In this document: one piece after another, positions 1-12,036 of the stretch
How positions within the stretch are numbered: position 1 is the stretch's first letter
Layout of the letters: each line of letters opens with the position of its first letter
NCBI GenBank assembly: GCA_014529385.2
Contig: CM043966.1
Span: forward strand, 86,272,087 to 86,336,086
Origin: Adiantum capillus-veneris
Taxonomy: Eukaryota > Streptophyta > Polypodiopsida > Polypodiales > Pteridaceae
DNA: 64,000 bases
Direction: 5' to 3'
The notes under the pieces: model-generated
The model's database searches: none
What the model was told of the DNA's origin: nothing
The model's input: only the letters and a program-made list of their open reading frames with translations
Program-made: the position numbers and the translations under genes

Positions 1-711
1 TATATTCTTTCTGCTCTTACTGATTCCCTTTTGCTTGATATGTACGAACTGCCTACTTCCCACGACGTATGGAAGTACCTTATTGCAAACTTTCAGAAGA
101 AATCTGTCACAGAAATACTTTATTTGAGAGGGTTGCTTAACAAGTTACAATATGAAGTTGGTACTGCCATGACGGGACATATTGAATCTTTCAAATCTAT
201 TATTAATCAACTTGCTGCTGCCGGTGATCCTGTTCCACAAAAGCAACTGATTACACTTCTCCTTGATACGGTGAAGGAATCTTCTCATGATAACATTGTT
301 ACTATTCTCTCTAATAAAGATGGTCTTGATTTCGACCAAGCCTGCATGTCTTTAATTGAATACTCTCAACGTCAAGAATGTCGTAATGCTAGTCATGATA
401 CACCTATGATTTCACACGAGGAGACTGAGTCACAACAGATGGAATGGGCTTTTTATGCTCGAAGGCGTCCATTTCAACGAGGAAACCGCAGAGGTGGCCG
501 TCACGGTAATATTTTCTCTTGTCTCAAATTTCCTAATAAGCAATGTTCTTACTACAACAGAAATGGCCATACTGAAGAAGATTGTTGGGCACGTCAATAT
601 GATGAAGAACACAATATTACCACAAAACAACCACGTTTATCTAGAGACTCTTCTTCTTCTTCTTGTGAATATTGTGGACGATCTGATCATACCCACTCAT
701 ATGTGCTATAA
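1..711 (+). pseudogene. gag: copia Gag, partial and frameshifted
   Basis: The frame is open from base 1 (first ATG at 31). It matches the copia Gag (UBN2 type) fold in style: helical segments such as VWKYLIANFQ and LITLLLDTVKE, then a basic RG-rich stretch (RRRPFQRGNRRGGRHG) and a zinc knuckle near 541-590. That knuckle reads C-S-Y-Y-x4-H-x4-C, so its second cysteine is tyrosine. A second C-E-Y-C-x4-H knuckle begins at 664, but the frame ends at TAA 709-711 before its last cysteine. The +1 frame carries on with CYKRRFHTDRN, so a 1-base shift near 700 separates gag from pol. Gag would form the particle that packages the element's RNA. Confidence 0.8.
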
Positions 712-799
712 GCGTCGATTCCACACAGATCGGAATAGAGCATATGCTACTGAACATCGAAACAACATTGTACCAGAAACAAGCTGCTTCCTATGTTGA

Positions 800-3700
800 G
801 TTGCTCCAGACAGAATACTTCATGTACGCGATGGATCACTTTTTATTGTTGATTCTGGTGCTACAAGAAATATGACATATCAGTCTAAGTGGCTCCATAA
901 CTATCATCCACTGCCAGTTCAACGTGTTGTTTATCTTGCTGATGGTACTACTTGTCAAGTAAAGGGTATTGGAGACTTATATCTTGGTACCTTATCTTCT
1001 TCCACTCGAATTTTGCGAGGAGTATTACATGTACCAGATCTTCAACGTAATCTTCTTTCAGTTGCTAGACTTGTTGATCTTGGTTTGTTTGTTGGATTTG
1101 ATTATACCAAATGCCGAATTGAGAAAGATGGACAGACTATAGCCACTGCTCCTCGAAATGGTAATTTTTTTGAACTCTCTCTCAACGATGTTATAGCAAA
1201 TGTTGTCACTGCTCCAGGTGATCATGATTGCAAAGTATGGCATCACCGTTTTGTTCATGCTGATTTCTCAAAACTCCTTGATCTTCAACGTCGTGATCTT
1301 GTTCATGGCATGGATCTTAAAGACCATCCTCATATGGGAATTTGTGAATTTTATGCTCTTGGGAAACACAATCGCAAACCCTTTCCTCTTTCAAATACAA
1401 CTCATTCTCATGACATATTGGATCTTGTTCATACTGATATATGTGGACCTCTACCTTCTTCGGGATCACAATATCACTACTTCATTACTTTCATTGATGA
1501 TTTCTCAAGGTATACGACTGTATTTCTACTTTGACAAAAATCTAAAGCCTTATCTGTTTTCAAACAATTCCACAAAGCTACGGAACTTCAAACAGGTCGT
1601 CACCTTAAGAAGCTTCGTAGTGACAATGGAGGCGAATATGTTTCTCAAGAGTTTGTGAGTTACTGTGCTGACAGTGGAATTCATCATGAACACACTATTC
1701 CATATTCGCCTCAACAGAACGGTGTTGCTGAACGAAAGAATCGCACTATTCTCAATGCTGTAAGATGTATGCTGATTCATTCTGGCTTATCTCGTGTTTT
1801 TTGGGCTGAAGCTACTTTGACAGCAGTATTTATTCAGAATCATCTTCCTACTACTGCACCCTCTGGTAAGATACCCATCACAGCATGGATAGGTGACATT
1901 CCTTCTGTATCTCATTTTCGAACCTTTGGATGTATTGTTTATATTCATGTTCCCAAAGAAACACGAACAAAGCTTGATGCTCCTGATCTTAAAGTTATTT
2001 TTATTGGATATTCTGACACTTCCAAAGGCTACAAATTCTATGACCCTTCCTCCAAGAAAGTAATTGTGAATCGTGATGCTACTTTTAACGAACAGCTTAT
2101 GGGAGGCTCATGGTCCATGGATGATTCTGATGATACTAAATCATTGCTTCAAGCTTTTCCATTTCTTTCAGAAGATGAAACTCTTCCTATAGAGCAACTT
2201 TCCTCTTCACAACCATCCATTCCGAATGTTGCCAATGATGATATTGATATTTTTGTTGATCTGCCTATTGATTTTGAACATGGCTCATGTCATGTTTATG
2301 ATGACGATATTGCTGATAATGCTTTTTCTACTTCCGAAGATCCCATTACTTACGATGAAGCTATCTCTTCACCAGAAAAGGATCAATGGCAAGAGGCTAT
2401 GGAAGCAGAGTACGATTCTCTTATCTCTAAAGGTACATGGATACTAACTGAATTACCTCCTGGTCGTACAGCTATTAAATGTAAGTGGGTGTATACGACA
2501 AAAGTAAAAGCAGATGGATCTTTTGACAAGTTCAAGGCGCGTTTAGTTGCAAAAGGTTACTCCCAAGTAGCTGGTGTTGATTATCAAGAGACTTTTTCAC
2601 CAGTTGTTTGCATTACAAGTGTTCGAGTTTTATTGGCATTTGCTGTTCGATTTGATTTAGAAGCTCATCAAATGGATGTGCGAACTGCTTTTCTTAATGG
2701 TGACTTGGAAGAGGAAATTTATATGGAACAACCAGAAGGGTTTGTTATTCCAGGTAAAGAAGACCTTGTTGCTCAACTCCATAAGGCACTATATGGTCTC
2801 AAACAAGCTTCGCGAGCCTGGTATACAAAATTTGATCTTTTTCTCACCTCTAAAGGATTCATCTCTTGCTCGTCAGACCCCAACTTATACATAAAACGCC
2901 AAGGTAGCAGTTTTGTGATTCTTGCTCTTTATGTGGATGATACCATCCTTGTTTCCAATGATTTGGGATTTCTTCAGCAAGTGAAAAAGTTATTGTCTTC
3001 TGCATTTGATATGGTTGATCTTGGAGAGATTCACTCGTGTCTTGGCATTCAAATCCAACGGAACCGTACAAAAGGTATTTTATTCCTTCGACAGTCAAAG
3101 TTTATTGCAGATACTATTCAAAAATTTGGTATGGAATCTGCACATTCAGCCAACACACCTTGTCTTGCGAGCTCTACGAAGAACACTTCTGACAATGGCG
3201 GTCAACTTGTCACAAATCAACCTTATGCTAACTTGATTGGATGTCTTCAGTTTGTTGGCATGAACACTCGTCCTGATATTCTGTTTGCTGCTAATTATCT
3301 TGGACAACATCTTGCATGTCGTTCTCTTAAGCATCGGTCTGCTGCAAAGCGTGTGTTGAAATACTTGAAAGGCACTACAGATTTTGGTTTAGTCTATCGA
3401 CGACAACTCACATCGGATTCTATGCAATCTCTATCTCTTTTGGGTTACACAGATGCAGACTGGGCAAGCTCACATTTATCTATGCGATCTACTAGTGGAA
3501 ATTTCTTCTTTATAAATGGTTGTCTTGTTTCTTGGACTAGCAAGAAACAACGTTGTGTTGCAGTTTCTACGACTGAGTCAGAATATGTTGCGGCATCACT
3601 TGCAGCTCGTGAGTTGATTTGGCTTCAACAAATGCTGGTTGATATTGGTCACTCTCCTCTTTTTAGCACACCCTTGCGGTGTGACAACCAAAGTGCTATT

Positions 3701-3919
3701 AGTCTTGCAAAAGACTATGTTCAACATAATAAGTCAAAGCACATTACTGTCCATTATCATTATGTCAGGTATGAAGTACGCAAAGGAACCATTATGGTTG
3801 AACACTGTCCAAGTGACCAGATGATTGCAGACATTTTGACCAAAGGCCTCAACGAGTCACGTTTCATCCTCTTGCGCTCGGATCTTGGAGTTTCTTCGAC
3901 CTCACTCTTTCTAGATTAG
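800..3919 (+). pseudogene. pol: copia Pol (PR-IN-RT-RH) with in-frame stops
   Basis: One frame runs from ~712 to the TAG at 3917-3919, broken by TGA at 797-799 and 1532-1534. Domains in order: protease with IVDSGATRNM (850-880); GAG-pre-integrase around HRFVHADFSKLLDLQ, with a C-x-x-Y pair (CEFYALGKHNRKPF) where the second zinc cysteine is lost; integrase core with HTDICGPL, SDNGGEY and the glutamate of QQNGVAERKNR; RT with KARLVAKGYSQ, QMDVRTAFLNGDL and YVDDTILV; RNase H with GYTDADWA, TESEYVAA and CDNQSAISLA. The RT-RH half looks undamaged, and the integrase is split by the second stop. It would copy and insert the element, but cannot be made as one protein here. Confidence 0.92.
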
Positions 3920-4167
3920 CTTCTTTGCTATTGTAATAGCTTTGTACATATGACATCGTAATCTTTTAGATACCATGCACTATGCACACTCCACATTTGC
4001 ACATTGTGATCTCTAAGTCACTTGAATATTTGTACATAGATGCACAATTCACTTTCACATCATCATCACTGGTTCATATTTTCACATTGTATAGGGGCTT
4101 GGGTTTTTCCCTTGAATTCCCCAAGGGTTTTTTCATCCAAAGCTAGAGACATTTGTTTGAGTGGGGG

Positions 4168-4312
4168 TGTTGGAGCTATATATGGCTCACTCTACTCAAC
4201 TTGGTCTCACCTATATATTTGTATCTTGTCCTCAATATGAATCAGTCTTTGGGAGCGTATATGGTGTGTCTCTTGTCTCGTCTCTCTCTCTCTTTCTCTC
4301 TACATCTCAACA
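4168..4312 (+). repeat. 3' LTR of the copia element
   Basis: It begins TGTTGGAGC immediately after the purine-rich GTGGGGG (4161-4167, probable polypurine tract) and ends TCTCAACA, giving imperfect TGTTG/CAACA inverted ends. It holds a CT microsatellite near the 3' side. The 248 bases between the pol stop and the LTR are 3' untranslated sequence. The 5' LTR is outside the window, so the boundary rests on these signals only. Confidence 0.65.
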
Positions 4313-5263
4313 AGATTGGGATACAAACTAGCTTAAGCTATCACCTAAAGGCGGGCAACTCATAGTTCCAATTGCACCAAGCAATGAGGAATGGAAAATA
4401 AGCAATCAACAGACCAAACTACGAAGTAATCAATCTTCTCCATCACCTTGACAAGAAAATTCTACAAGTAGCATGTAAGGATTCAGGCAAATTTGGGTAC
4501 CAAAAGCACAGCTTAAGGATAAGCCGATTCAAATCTGGGTGCCTAAAACTTTACCGACAAAACAAAAGAAGGTTCCAAGGGTTAAACATAGAAACGAATA
4601 TCTCCGAGCAAGGAACCTAGCATGAAATTGGTTTGGAAGAAAAAGGAGCACTTATCTTCTCCACAAATCGTAAAACCAATCAAGCAATGGCGAGTTAAGT
4701 CTCAGAAGATTCCGCCACGCCATACAACACCCAGCAGACCAAGATACCAATGGAGGGAAAAAACTTGACAACAAACAAAAATGCTACCAACAGCTCAAGC
4801 AATCAGTATGCTGAAGCATCCTGATGGTACAATCAAACAGAGAGCACACGAGCTACAAGATTTTCTCTTTGGAAGACATCAACAGCAAACCTCGACATTA
4901 GAAACCCTTGAGTTAATTACTCAAGACCTAGCTCTTGCATAGCAAAATGGTTTGAATTGCATTGATCTTCAAAGCATCGTAGAGCCAACCACGGCTATGC
5001 ATAGACATGATTGTTCAACCCATGCACACAGTCATCCCGAAGTACGCCATCTAGGAGCGGTGGAAGTGAACTAAGTATTCAGTAATTAAGGGCAATGTTT
5101 GAAGAGGGAGGAAAAATTTCGATATTAACGTGTGATTTTTCTCAAAATTACCCAATAATGCCCTTATAATTCATCATCAAGGGAAAATTCATTGATAAAA
5201 TCTTCCCGATGAGTGTAAATAGTGTATATACTATCAGAAAATCATTAAAAAATAGTCCTTTTT
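4313..5263 (+). other. no intact gene; small retroelement ORF scrap
   Basis: Most of this stretch shows nothing recognisable. At 4488-4625 a 45-codon open segment contains the pattern QIWVPK twice, 14 residues apart, followed by a basic stretch. Repeated IWVPK-like words occur in the gag-protease spacer of SIRE/Maximus-type copia elements, so this may be a scrap of one, but the match is short. Confidence 0.3.
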
Positions 5264-5581
5264 TGTAAAGTGTGAGCTTTGTCCTAAGGTGTGAGTCAAG
5301 GAGAGGAGAGTAGATTTATCCCACATACTATGGAGCAAGGTTGTAGAGCTACTTAAAGCTCATTTCTTGAATCAATAAACAACAACTCATTTTGCACTAC
5401 ATGCTTGTCTATGGTGAGCTTGTGCTAAGCTAAGTCAATACTCAAGATTGTGTTTATGAGTCCAAGCTAATCTATCTTGGAACCTAATCCACTTGAGTGA
5501 TAAGCTTGCTTACACACACTCACACACGTGCACCATGTTTCTCTTTCATCCACCATAGCTAGCACGATCCAAATCCTAACA
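5264..5581 (+). repeat. 5' LTR of the non-autonomous element
   Basis: It starts TGTAAAGTGTGAGC and ends AAATCCTAACA, and is repeated at 7574-7879. It carries a 9-bp segment (around TGAGCTTGT) and 3 bp near the 3' end that are absent from the other LTR. Confidence 0.9.
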
Positions 5582-5600
5582 TTTGATATCAAAGCTACGG
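5582..5600 (+). promoter_or_regulatory. primer-binding site, initiator-Met tRNA type (mutated)
   Basis: Directly after the LTR the sequence reads TTTGATATCAAAGCTACGG. The usual plant copia PBS is TGGTATCAGAGC, complementary to the 3' end of initiator methionine tRNA. The two differ at G-to-A positions, which fits decay. Confidence 0.6.
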
Positions 5601-6039
5601 TGTGCTAGCTAGGATTGTTGTTGTAATTTTGTGTGTTAGTTTGATTGGCATCTCCTAATCATCATTAGGATCCTTGGTATTTCTCTTCTTCTCTTCCCAT
5701 TGCATACCTTGTGACTAATTAGCATCAATTAGTCAGTGTGAGCACGTTCTTGGGTTTTATTCCCTTGGGCCACTACTCTCCTGGCTAATCCTGAGGTTAA
5801 TTAGTATCATGCTTAACCATTAGGTGTTTCTCTCAATATTTTTCCTACCATTTTTGTGTTCCATTACTCCCAAGTACTCCACTACCTTGCTTTGTCACTA
5901 TGAGCATCCATAGCCAGTGTCGTGAGCTTCGCAATGCATTCTCCAATGCTCAAATTGGACATCTCATGTGAAAATAATTGCTTAATTGATTTTGAACCTT
6001 TGTTGAGAGTTTATGCTACCATTTCCCTGTGTTCTGCAG

Positions 6040-6790
6040 TAGCAGGGAAGTGTGTTTAGGTGTGTGTGTGTGTGTGTGCCTCAAAAAGCATTTAATGTTC
6101 ACTCCACCCTTGTGGACAAACAAGCCCAAAAAAGGCCTCAAGCAAGCTTGCACGTGGTGGGAACCGCCTGCTTTTGGGGGGGGCTTTTGACTTTCTTTAA
6201 GAGGAAAAAAAGGCCACACTTGGGCGCCCACTGGGTGGATCTGAAAAGTAAAATCAAATTGCTTTTTGCAAGCTCCTGCGGGTCCGCTAGGGAGGATTCC
6301 CACCAAGGCGCGCCTTTTTCTCTGCCCGGCGAGTTGCCCTACTGCCTGGCTTGCCCGCGCTCCTGCCGGCACCGCTCAGCCTGCCCCCGCCCTGCTCGGA
6401 TTACCCGACCCCTGTTGGGCCCCTCTTCCCACCGTGCTGCCTTCAAAGCCTCAAGGGCCTCAAATTTCCAAAGGTTCCCACGCCGACTCCTGGCTTCAAA
6501 GCTCCAAGGTCTTCAAGGCTTTTAAACCCCCCTTCCCGCGCTACTCCTGCCCTCAAGGCAAGTGCCTTCAAATCCTCCAAGAGCCTTTTTTTTAAGAGCC
6601 TATTCCCGTGAGCAGACCATTCAAAACCCCGAGGACAACCTCCGAGCCCCTCAAAAGGGTATTCACAAGCACTCCCACCAAAGCTGCAACAAGGCTTTCA
6701 AAGCCTTCCAAAAGACATTCAAAGGCGGATATTATCGTGCTTCAAAAGTCATCTCCAGGCCAAATACGCCAAGGTAAAACAAAGCTGTGA
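6040..6790 (+). other. GC-rich block of unknown origin inside the element
   Basis: Base composition changes sharply from AT-rich to GC-rich between about 6120 and 6600. The block contains many variants of CTTCAAAGCC / CCTCAAGG, including an imperfect palindrome around 6688-6704 (AAGGCTTTCAAAGCCTT). Open frames across it are long but have the character of compositional artefacts, with no recognisable domain. It may be a captured or nested sequence. Confidence 0.4.
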
Positions 6791-6879
6791 AGGGTGACTT
6801 CACCTCGAGTGAAGAGGTACTTCACATTTTATTAAGAAGACATTAAAATTGGAATCTTGCAGCCAAGCACAACAAAATT

Positions 6880-6975
6880 CTTGTAATGTATGTAATTATA
6901 TTTGTCTACATGGATGACATTATGTGCTTTTGTGATGGGATAGAAATTGGCATTGGAGAGTCTCCAAATCGCTAA
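6880..6975 (+). pseudogene. copia reverse-transcriptase scrap (YMDD region)
   Basis: The frame reads VIIFVYMDDIMCF and ends at TAA 6973. FVYMDDI is the copia RT catalytic motif with two metal-binding aspartates; the rest of RT is missing. It suggests that the non-autonomous element derives from a copia element by deletion. Confidence 0.65.
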
Positions 6976-7362
6976 AATCTCTCCATGTGTGAAGAATTTG
7001 TGACAAATTGTATGAGAAATTCCGCATGCTTGGGCTCTCGGAGTATAACCAAGATGGAAGAGAGCATTAATTTTTGCATAAACCTTTTCATAGGATATCT
7101 TAGCATATTGTTGCATGTCATTATGACGCATGGAATAAAGACTAATTGTACCGCAAAAAGGGGGACAGATGTACTCGTTCAAGGGGAGGATATGAAGTCA
7201 GACCATGAAGCAGTTGAAAGCGACAGCAGAAGCAACAAAGGCAATATACCTGACAGAGGATAAGCTCACATAGTAGAAGACAAAAATGACGAAGACGAAG
7301 GTAACGTTTGGGAAGACCCATTTTGAAGATGCAGACTCTCTACTTGTAGGGGAGGACTTTTT

Positions 7363-7535
7363 CCTGTGTGGATACCAACTTATCATCCTGTGTGGACATC
7401 ACCATCCTTTGTGGATTGTTCTTGTGTGGATTTTACCATCCTGTGTGGATATCACCATCCTTTGTGGACTTTATTTTCCTGTGTGGATATCACCATCCTG
7501 TCTGGATTTTGTTAGCCTGTGTAGATCATGCATCT
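7363..7535 (+). repeat. degenerate minisatellite, CATCCTGTGTGGATATCAC unit
   Basis: About eight variants of CCTGTGTGGAT recur, alternating spacings near 19 and 35 bases (for example CATCCTGTGTGGACATCAC then CATCCTTTGTGG). It lies just before the polypurine tract (CAAGGGGAGGAT, ending 7573) and 3' LTR. Confidence 0.8.
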
Positions 7536-7573
7536 TCAGTATCTTGTCTTACTCCAAACCTCAAGGGGAGGAT

Positions 7574-7879
7574 TGTAAAGTGTGAGCTTTGTCCTAAGGT
7601 GTGAGTCAAGGAGAGGAGAGTGGATTTATCCCACATACTGTGGAGCAAGGCTGTAGAGCTACTTAAAGCTCATTTCTTGAATCAATAAACAACAACTCAT
7701 TTTGCACTACATGCTTGTCTATGGGCTAAGCTAAGTCAATACTCAAGATTGTGTTTATGAGTCCAAGCTAATCTATCTTGGAACCTAATTCACTTGAGTG
7801 ATAAGCTTGCTTACACACACTCACACACTTGCACCATGTTTCTCTTTCATCCACCATAGCTAGGATCCAAATCCTAACA
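7574..7879 (+). repeat. 3' LTR of the non-autonomous element
   Basis: Begins TGTAAAGTGTGAGC after the purine tract CAAGGGGAGGAT and ends AAATCCTAACA. It is followed by TTTTT, the target duplication. Confidence 0.9.
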
Positions 7880-9236
7880 TTTTTGGGTATTTTCCATCAT
7901 TTTTGTCAATAATGAGACTTAAAAATAGAAAAATCCAACAAAAAACAATAAAGCTATGTTTTTCAATGGATTTTCTTAATTATTGGATTTTCACTTTACT
8001 TTTTTAGAGCATTTTGCTATTTTCTTTGATTTTTTCAAATAAACAGGTCAAAAATTAATAATAAATAGCAGGGAAGCTCAGATGGAAAAACAGAAGACAC
8101 GATGGTGATCAGAAAGGCAAGGTGGGCAAGCACAAAAGAAATCAATGAAATCAGAAGATGGAAGCGGGAAACCGAAATTAGGCGGCCAGGCCTCCTTTTG
8201 TAAAATTCTTGCATAATGGGCTACAAGAATCCGATTAGGGAAATTTTTGAGTCTAACATAGATTTCACGGCCTAGTAGGACTAACGGGGGAATTTGAGGA
8301 AAATTGGTTCGGGAAGTCCTAGTATAGATATCCAAGGTAGGCTAAAACCACCTCATTTTCACTTCCAGTCTTTACAGAGAGAGATTTCGACCTCTTTCGC
8401 GTGACTTTTCCGGAGTCCACAGTTGACCATTTTCAGCGTCGTCTCACATGCGACATGAGGGGTAAGTTCTTTACTCGTCAATGATCCATTTTGTACAGCC
8501 GGTAGCTAGTCTAAAGTCCTAGAAAAAACCCTAGAAACCGTGCAGTGCACGAAGACCTACGACCAAAAACTGACCATAGCGGCCTGTCAGCTCGACCAAG
8601 TCAGATGGGATTTGAACTATAGCATGCCCTAACATAATATAACCTTTCTATATCATCAGTTGACCATTCGGCAGGGGTCGAGGGGGTCCCCAGTAGAAAA
8701 GCTAGGTTTTTGGCAAATGCGAGAATTCCGATCTGACTCCATAGATAGCTTGCCTACGAGGTTCATATACAATGTATATGATTGGTTTGGTAAAATCAAT
8801 CAATCAAAGCCTTCAAAAACCATAAAAAGCTCGAAGGCTACAAAGCGTCAAATTCGACATACAGGGTCAAACTGACTCCAAATGAGCTAGAATTGGATGA
8901 GTTGCTTCACGACTATGTCGCGGATAAGTCCAAAGCTTCAGAGTTGACTGAACAACCCAATAGGCAGTGTAGTCACAAAAAACGGTGATTTGAGAGTCGA
9001 CAAAGCACAAAGTGATGTCGGCATGACCAAACTTGACCAAATTCAATTTAGGACATGTTTTACGAGGTCAAAATTTGTAAGTTTTGCAAAATTTTTGTCA
9101 CTGCTATAAATAATCGCGATTATTTACTTTTGCATCATTTTTGCTTGGAAATTGTCACATCACCTCACATATCATGTGTACACACCTAATACATGCCAAA
9201 AATCAAGTATGAGCCAAAATGAGCACCTATAAATTG
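7880..9236 (+). other. non-coding, leader-like; one CG-core palindrome
   Basis: No gene is seen. Near the right end, 9107-9126, is a perfect 20-bp palindrome, TAAATAATCGCGATTATTTA. The same sequence type recurs at 22,173-22,191 and 22,465-22,486, on the far side of the gypsy tandem that starts at 9237. The left side may therefore be part of the same leader, split by that insertion. Confidence 0.45.
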
Positions 9237-10427
9237 TGACGTCGAGTTATCCGCACCACCCTCTAGCGCGGCATCAGTGAAAGTTGACGTTCTTGGAAAC
9301 AATGGCAGACGCCGTTTTTTCTCTTCAAAACCTCTCTCTTTCATTATGATCCACACTCTCTCTCTCTCTCTTATTCCCCCCCCCCTTTTTTTGCCTCACA
9401 CACACCTCTCTCTCCTCCCCTTTGTTTTCTTCCCACTGGTAGGCCGAGCCCGACCCCGCCCCCATCTCTCCCCTCTCTCACTACCTCCGTCCCCCCCTTC
9501 TTTCTCTCTCTTTCCTTCCTCTCCCTCGTTGATCTCTCACTATGTGTGAACAACCCACAAGGGGAGCAATAATAATGCACTCTTCCCTTTCCCTCATATC
9601 CCACCATTGACCCCATTTAATTCCCCCCCTTCCTCGCTCAGAGACGGTCGAAAGCAGCTCTACCAGCCTATCTCTCGTTCCCCCCCTTGAGTGTCCTCTC
9701 GGACCAGCCCGTAGGCACATGAGATCACCTCTCTCTCTCTATCTCCCACAACCCACCCCTACCCACTCCCTCCCTCACCACCTCACACCCCCGCACTCTT
9801 GCTCTCTGTGCTCGGACTAGCCCGTAGGCGCCGTTTGTTTGCAGACACGAAGCCATCTCTCTCTCTCACACCCTACACACAAACATACACACACACACTC
9901 CCCTCCCACCTTCCCCAACGCTTTCTCCTCTCGCCGCTCTGTTTTCCCTGCGTAGTAAACGCAGTATATATATATATATATATTATGCACATAATTGATT
10001 TAAAAAACCCACCCCCCTCCTTCTCTCGTTCCCACACACGGCACTACACATACCTACCATATATGATACACATACTCACAACACATATACACCATACATA
10101 CACACATACATGCACACACGCACATACGCACTCACAATTTAAAAAAAGGAAACTATCGACGTCAACATCAAAGGAAAGAAGGAGGCCAAATTGCGCATTG
10201 CCAACACCAAAACAAGAAGTGGAGCCAAAGGCACGTCCCAACCAGCACCAAAAGGAGGTAACACAAAACATTGGCTTCTCATGACAAAAACCGACTCCAA
10301 CAGCACTTAAACTTCACACTGACCACCCGAACCATCAACAAAACCCTTGTAAATGCCCCAAAACCCCACTTTTCCCTAATAACCTAGCCATGGCTAGTGG
10401 ATTGTAAAAAAAATTCTCCCCACCCCA

Positions 10428-10429
<2 letters not shown>

Positions 10430-10520
<91 letters not shown>
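10430..10520 (+). repeat. (CT)n then (CTAT)n microsatellite in LTR
   Basis: A pure CT run of over 60 bases is followed by CTAT repeats. The equivalent run in the second LTR (18,807-18,862) lacks the CTAT part, so the tract has diverged since duplication. Confidence 0.95.
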
Positions 10521-10628
10521 CTCTACCTTCTCTCTCTCTATCTCTCTTACTAGAGAGGCGTCTAGACCTTCTCAACGAGACCAAAGGATATTTGCAATGA
10601 CCAGTAGGTAAGGACCACCTCTCAAGGC

Positions 10629-10637
10629 TATATAAAG
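10629..10637 (+). promoter_or_regulatory. TATA box of the LTR promoter
   Basis: TATATAAAG lies in a conserved stretch (GGCTATATAAAGAGGCC) and is retained in the second LTR at 18,944-18,952. It is the likely start region for the element's RNA; the transcription start itself cannot be seen. Confidence 0.6.
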
Positions 10638-11482
10638 AGGCCTCCACACAAGAGAGAGCACACAAGTGAAGGAGGAGCATACTAGCTCCATGCAATCTAC
10701 ATTGTAAACATCACTAAGCACATAATGCACCCCATGCTAGAGAGCTAATGGCATCATGTTTTAGTGTAAGCTTGGGCATTTTAGCATTGGCAACATCACC
10801 ATTCTCCCGCCAAGCAACATGAGCACGCTTGGATTGAAGGCATCAACGCCATGCTACCTTGGGATGCTCTCAATGTTGGTGATTGATGTTGTCGGTGGCC
10901 GCATCGTCTTGATATTACCCTCAACTAACCTTCCCGCTAACTTCAACCTCTCAATGCACCACTTTGGCGCCCACTTTCCATGATGCATTCCTAACGCCAA
11001 GAGCCAGGTTTGTAATCGTCAAGATCACCACTTGTAAGTATCATCATCGCCAATAAAGGGTGCAATGTTGTTTTGATCTTTGGGTTCCATTCTCTATTTT
11101 GATTTCCCATAGTTACGAGATGTTTCATCTCTTGTATACTGCCCTGCTTGTGCTCCATCACGTGCAATCTCTCCCGCCAGTCAGTATGCCCTGTTTCGAG
11201 CTTTTCACATACCTCCCTCGTGCACACACTAATGACTAGTGATTAGGCATTTCTTACATGTGGACGTTTGTTACACCACCATTTCATGTTGATTACCTAG
11301 CAGGAATTTCACTTTTTCTACCCTAGATCATGTATGTTTGCGTCGTAGCCGCACTTATGCTAGGTGGTGCCCCTTCCTACCTATAGGATCACTCCTACCT
11401 TGAGATAATGCTTGGGGATGATCAGGCTATGTGTGGTGTAGAGGCCACCCCATATGGCATGTCATTTACGTCTATCATTTTC

Positions 11483-11502
11483 TTGGTGCCCCCACTGAGG
11501 AT
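11483..11502 (+). promoter_or_regulatory. primer-binding site, first copy
   Basis: TTGGTGCCCCCACTGAGG follows the LTR end by five bases. The second copy reads TTTGCGCCCCCACCGAGG. Together they point to an ancestor close to the TTTGGCGCCCACCG type used by plant Tat elements. Confidence 0.65.
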
Positions 11503-12036
11503 CCTTTCATGAAACCCTCTAGTTTACAAGATTGAAACCCCTACACTTTTGTGGATGGATGAATGGCTAGTAGGGTTTGCTAACTGGACGACATAAGAAG
11601 AAGAGCTCCAAGCACAACTAGACAAACTCGGCATCTCCATCGAAGCTTGAGTGCTAGGCGTAACGGTAATCAATTTACAGTGGGAGTATCAACCAACACA
11701 CAAACTCAGTGGAGATACATAGGCCAGGTGCCAAGAAGAAGAAGGAGAAGGTCGAAACCATGTCCGCAACCTACAACCAACCCGCAACAACAAGATGATG
11801 GGAGCTCTGCACAATAGAGAATCAACACTATTCTACTTCGAGAATCGGGTAACTCAAGTCACCGAGGTAATTATCACAGTTAGTTTCCAAGTCGCACCTG
11901 ATGCTACTTTGTAGATAACGGAAGCACTTTCTCACGCTCATACTAGAGAAACTAGGAATCTACTGAGTTTGTTTCATGAAAGAACACCACCCTCTCCCAC
12001 AAGCTTGGACAGTGACTAAGCACCTCTAAGCTTCAC

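Larger units (their letters stand above)
1..4312 (+). mobile_element. Ty1/copia retrotransposon, 5' end outside window
   Basis: The order gag, aspartic protease, GAG-pre-integrase, integrase, reverse transcriptase, RNase H is that of Ty1/copia, where integrase precedes RT. The gag frame is already open at base 1, so the 5' LTR and gag start lie to the left. A purine run ending in GTGGGGG abuts a TGTTGG start at 4168, and the short LTR ends CAACA at 4312. A compact element with a ~145-bp LTR would suit the Ale/Hopscotch-like copia group, but this is inference. It is inactive: there are two in-frame TGA stops in pol, a gag frameshift, and lost zinc-binding cysteines. Confidence 0.9.
5264..7879 (+). 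mobile_element. non-autonomous LTR retrotransposon, young
   Basis: Two near-identical LTRs (318 and 306 bp) flank ~2.0 kb with no usable gene. The 5-bp direct repeat TTTTT at 5259-5263 and 7880-7884 is the target duplication. Aligning the LTRs by eye gives five substitutions (four of them transitions) and two indels (9 and 3 bp), so insertion is recent relative to its neighbours. The internal part holds a PBS, a GC-rich block, one RT scrap and a minisatellite. It must have been moved by proteins from another element, probably a copia one judging by its PBS type and RT scrap. Confidence 0.88.
9237..11477 (+). repeat. Tat-like LTR, first copy
   Basis: Begins TGACGTCGAGTTATCC and ends CTATCA just before the PBS. 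It contains C-rich and CT/CA low-complexity runs, an (AT)n run near 9965 and a TATA box at 10,629. The start matches 17,602 and the end matches 19,865. The second copy carries ~65 bp near 19,123-19,190 missing here. Confidence 0.8.

Noticed and set aside
6016-6611. Proline/alanine-rich ORFs in both strands of the GC-rich block
   Set aside because: High GC removes stop codons in all frames; no domain and no splice or start context.
9277-10284. Open frames on both strands in the LTR around the CT/CA-rich parts
   Set aside because: They are driven by CT/CA and C-rich low complexity and lie inside an LTR. The matching region of the other LTR has differing frames.
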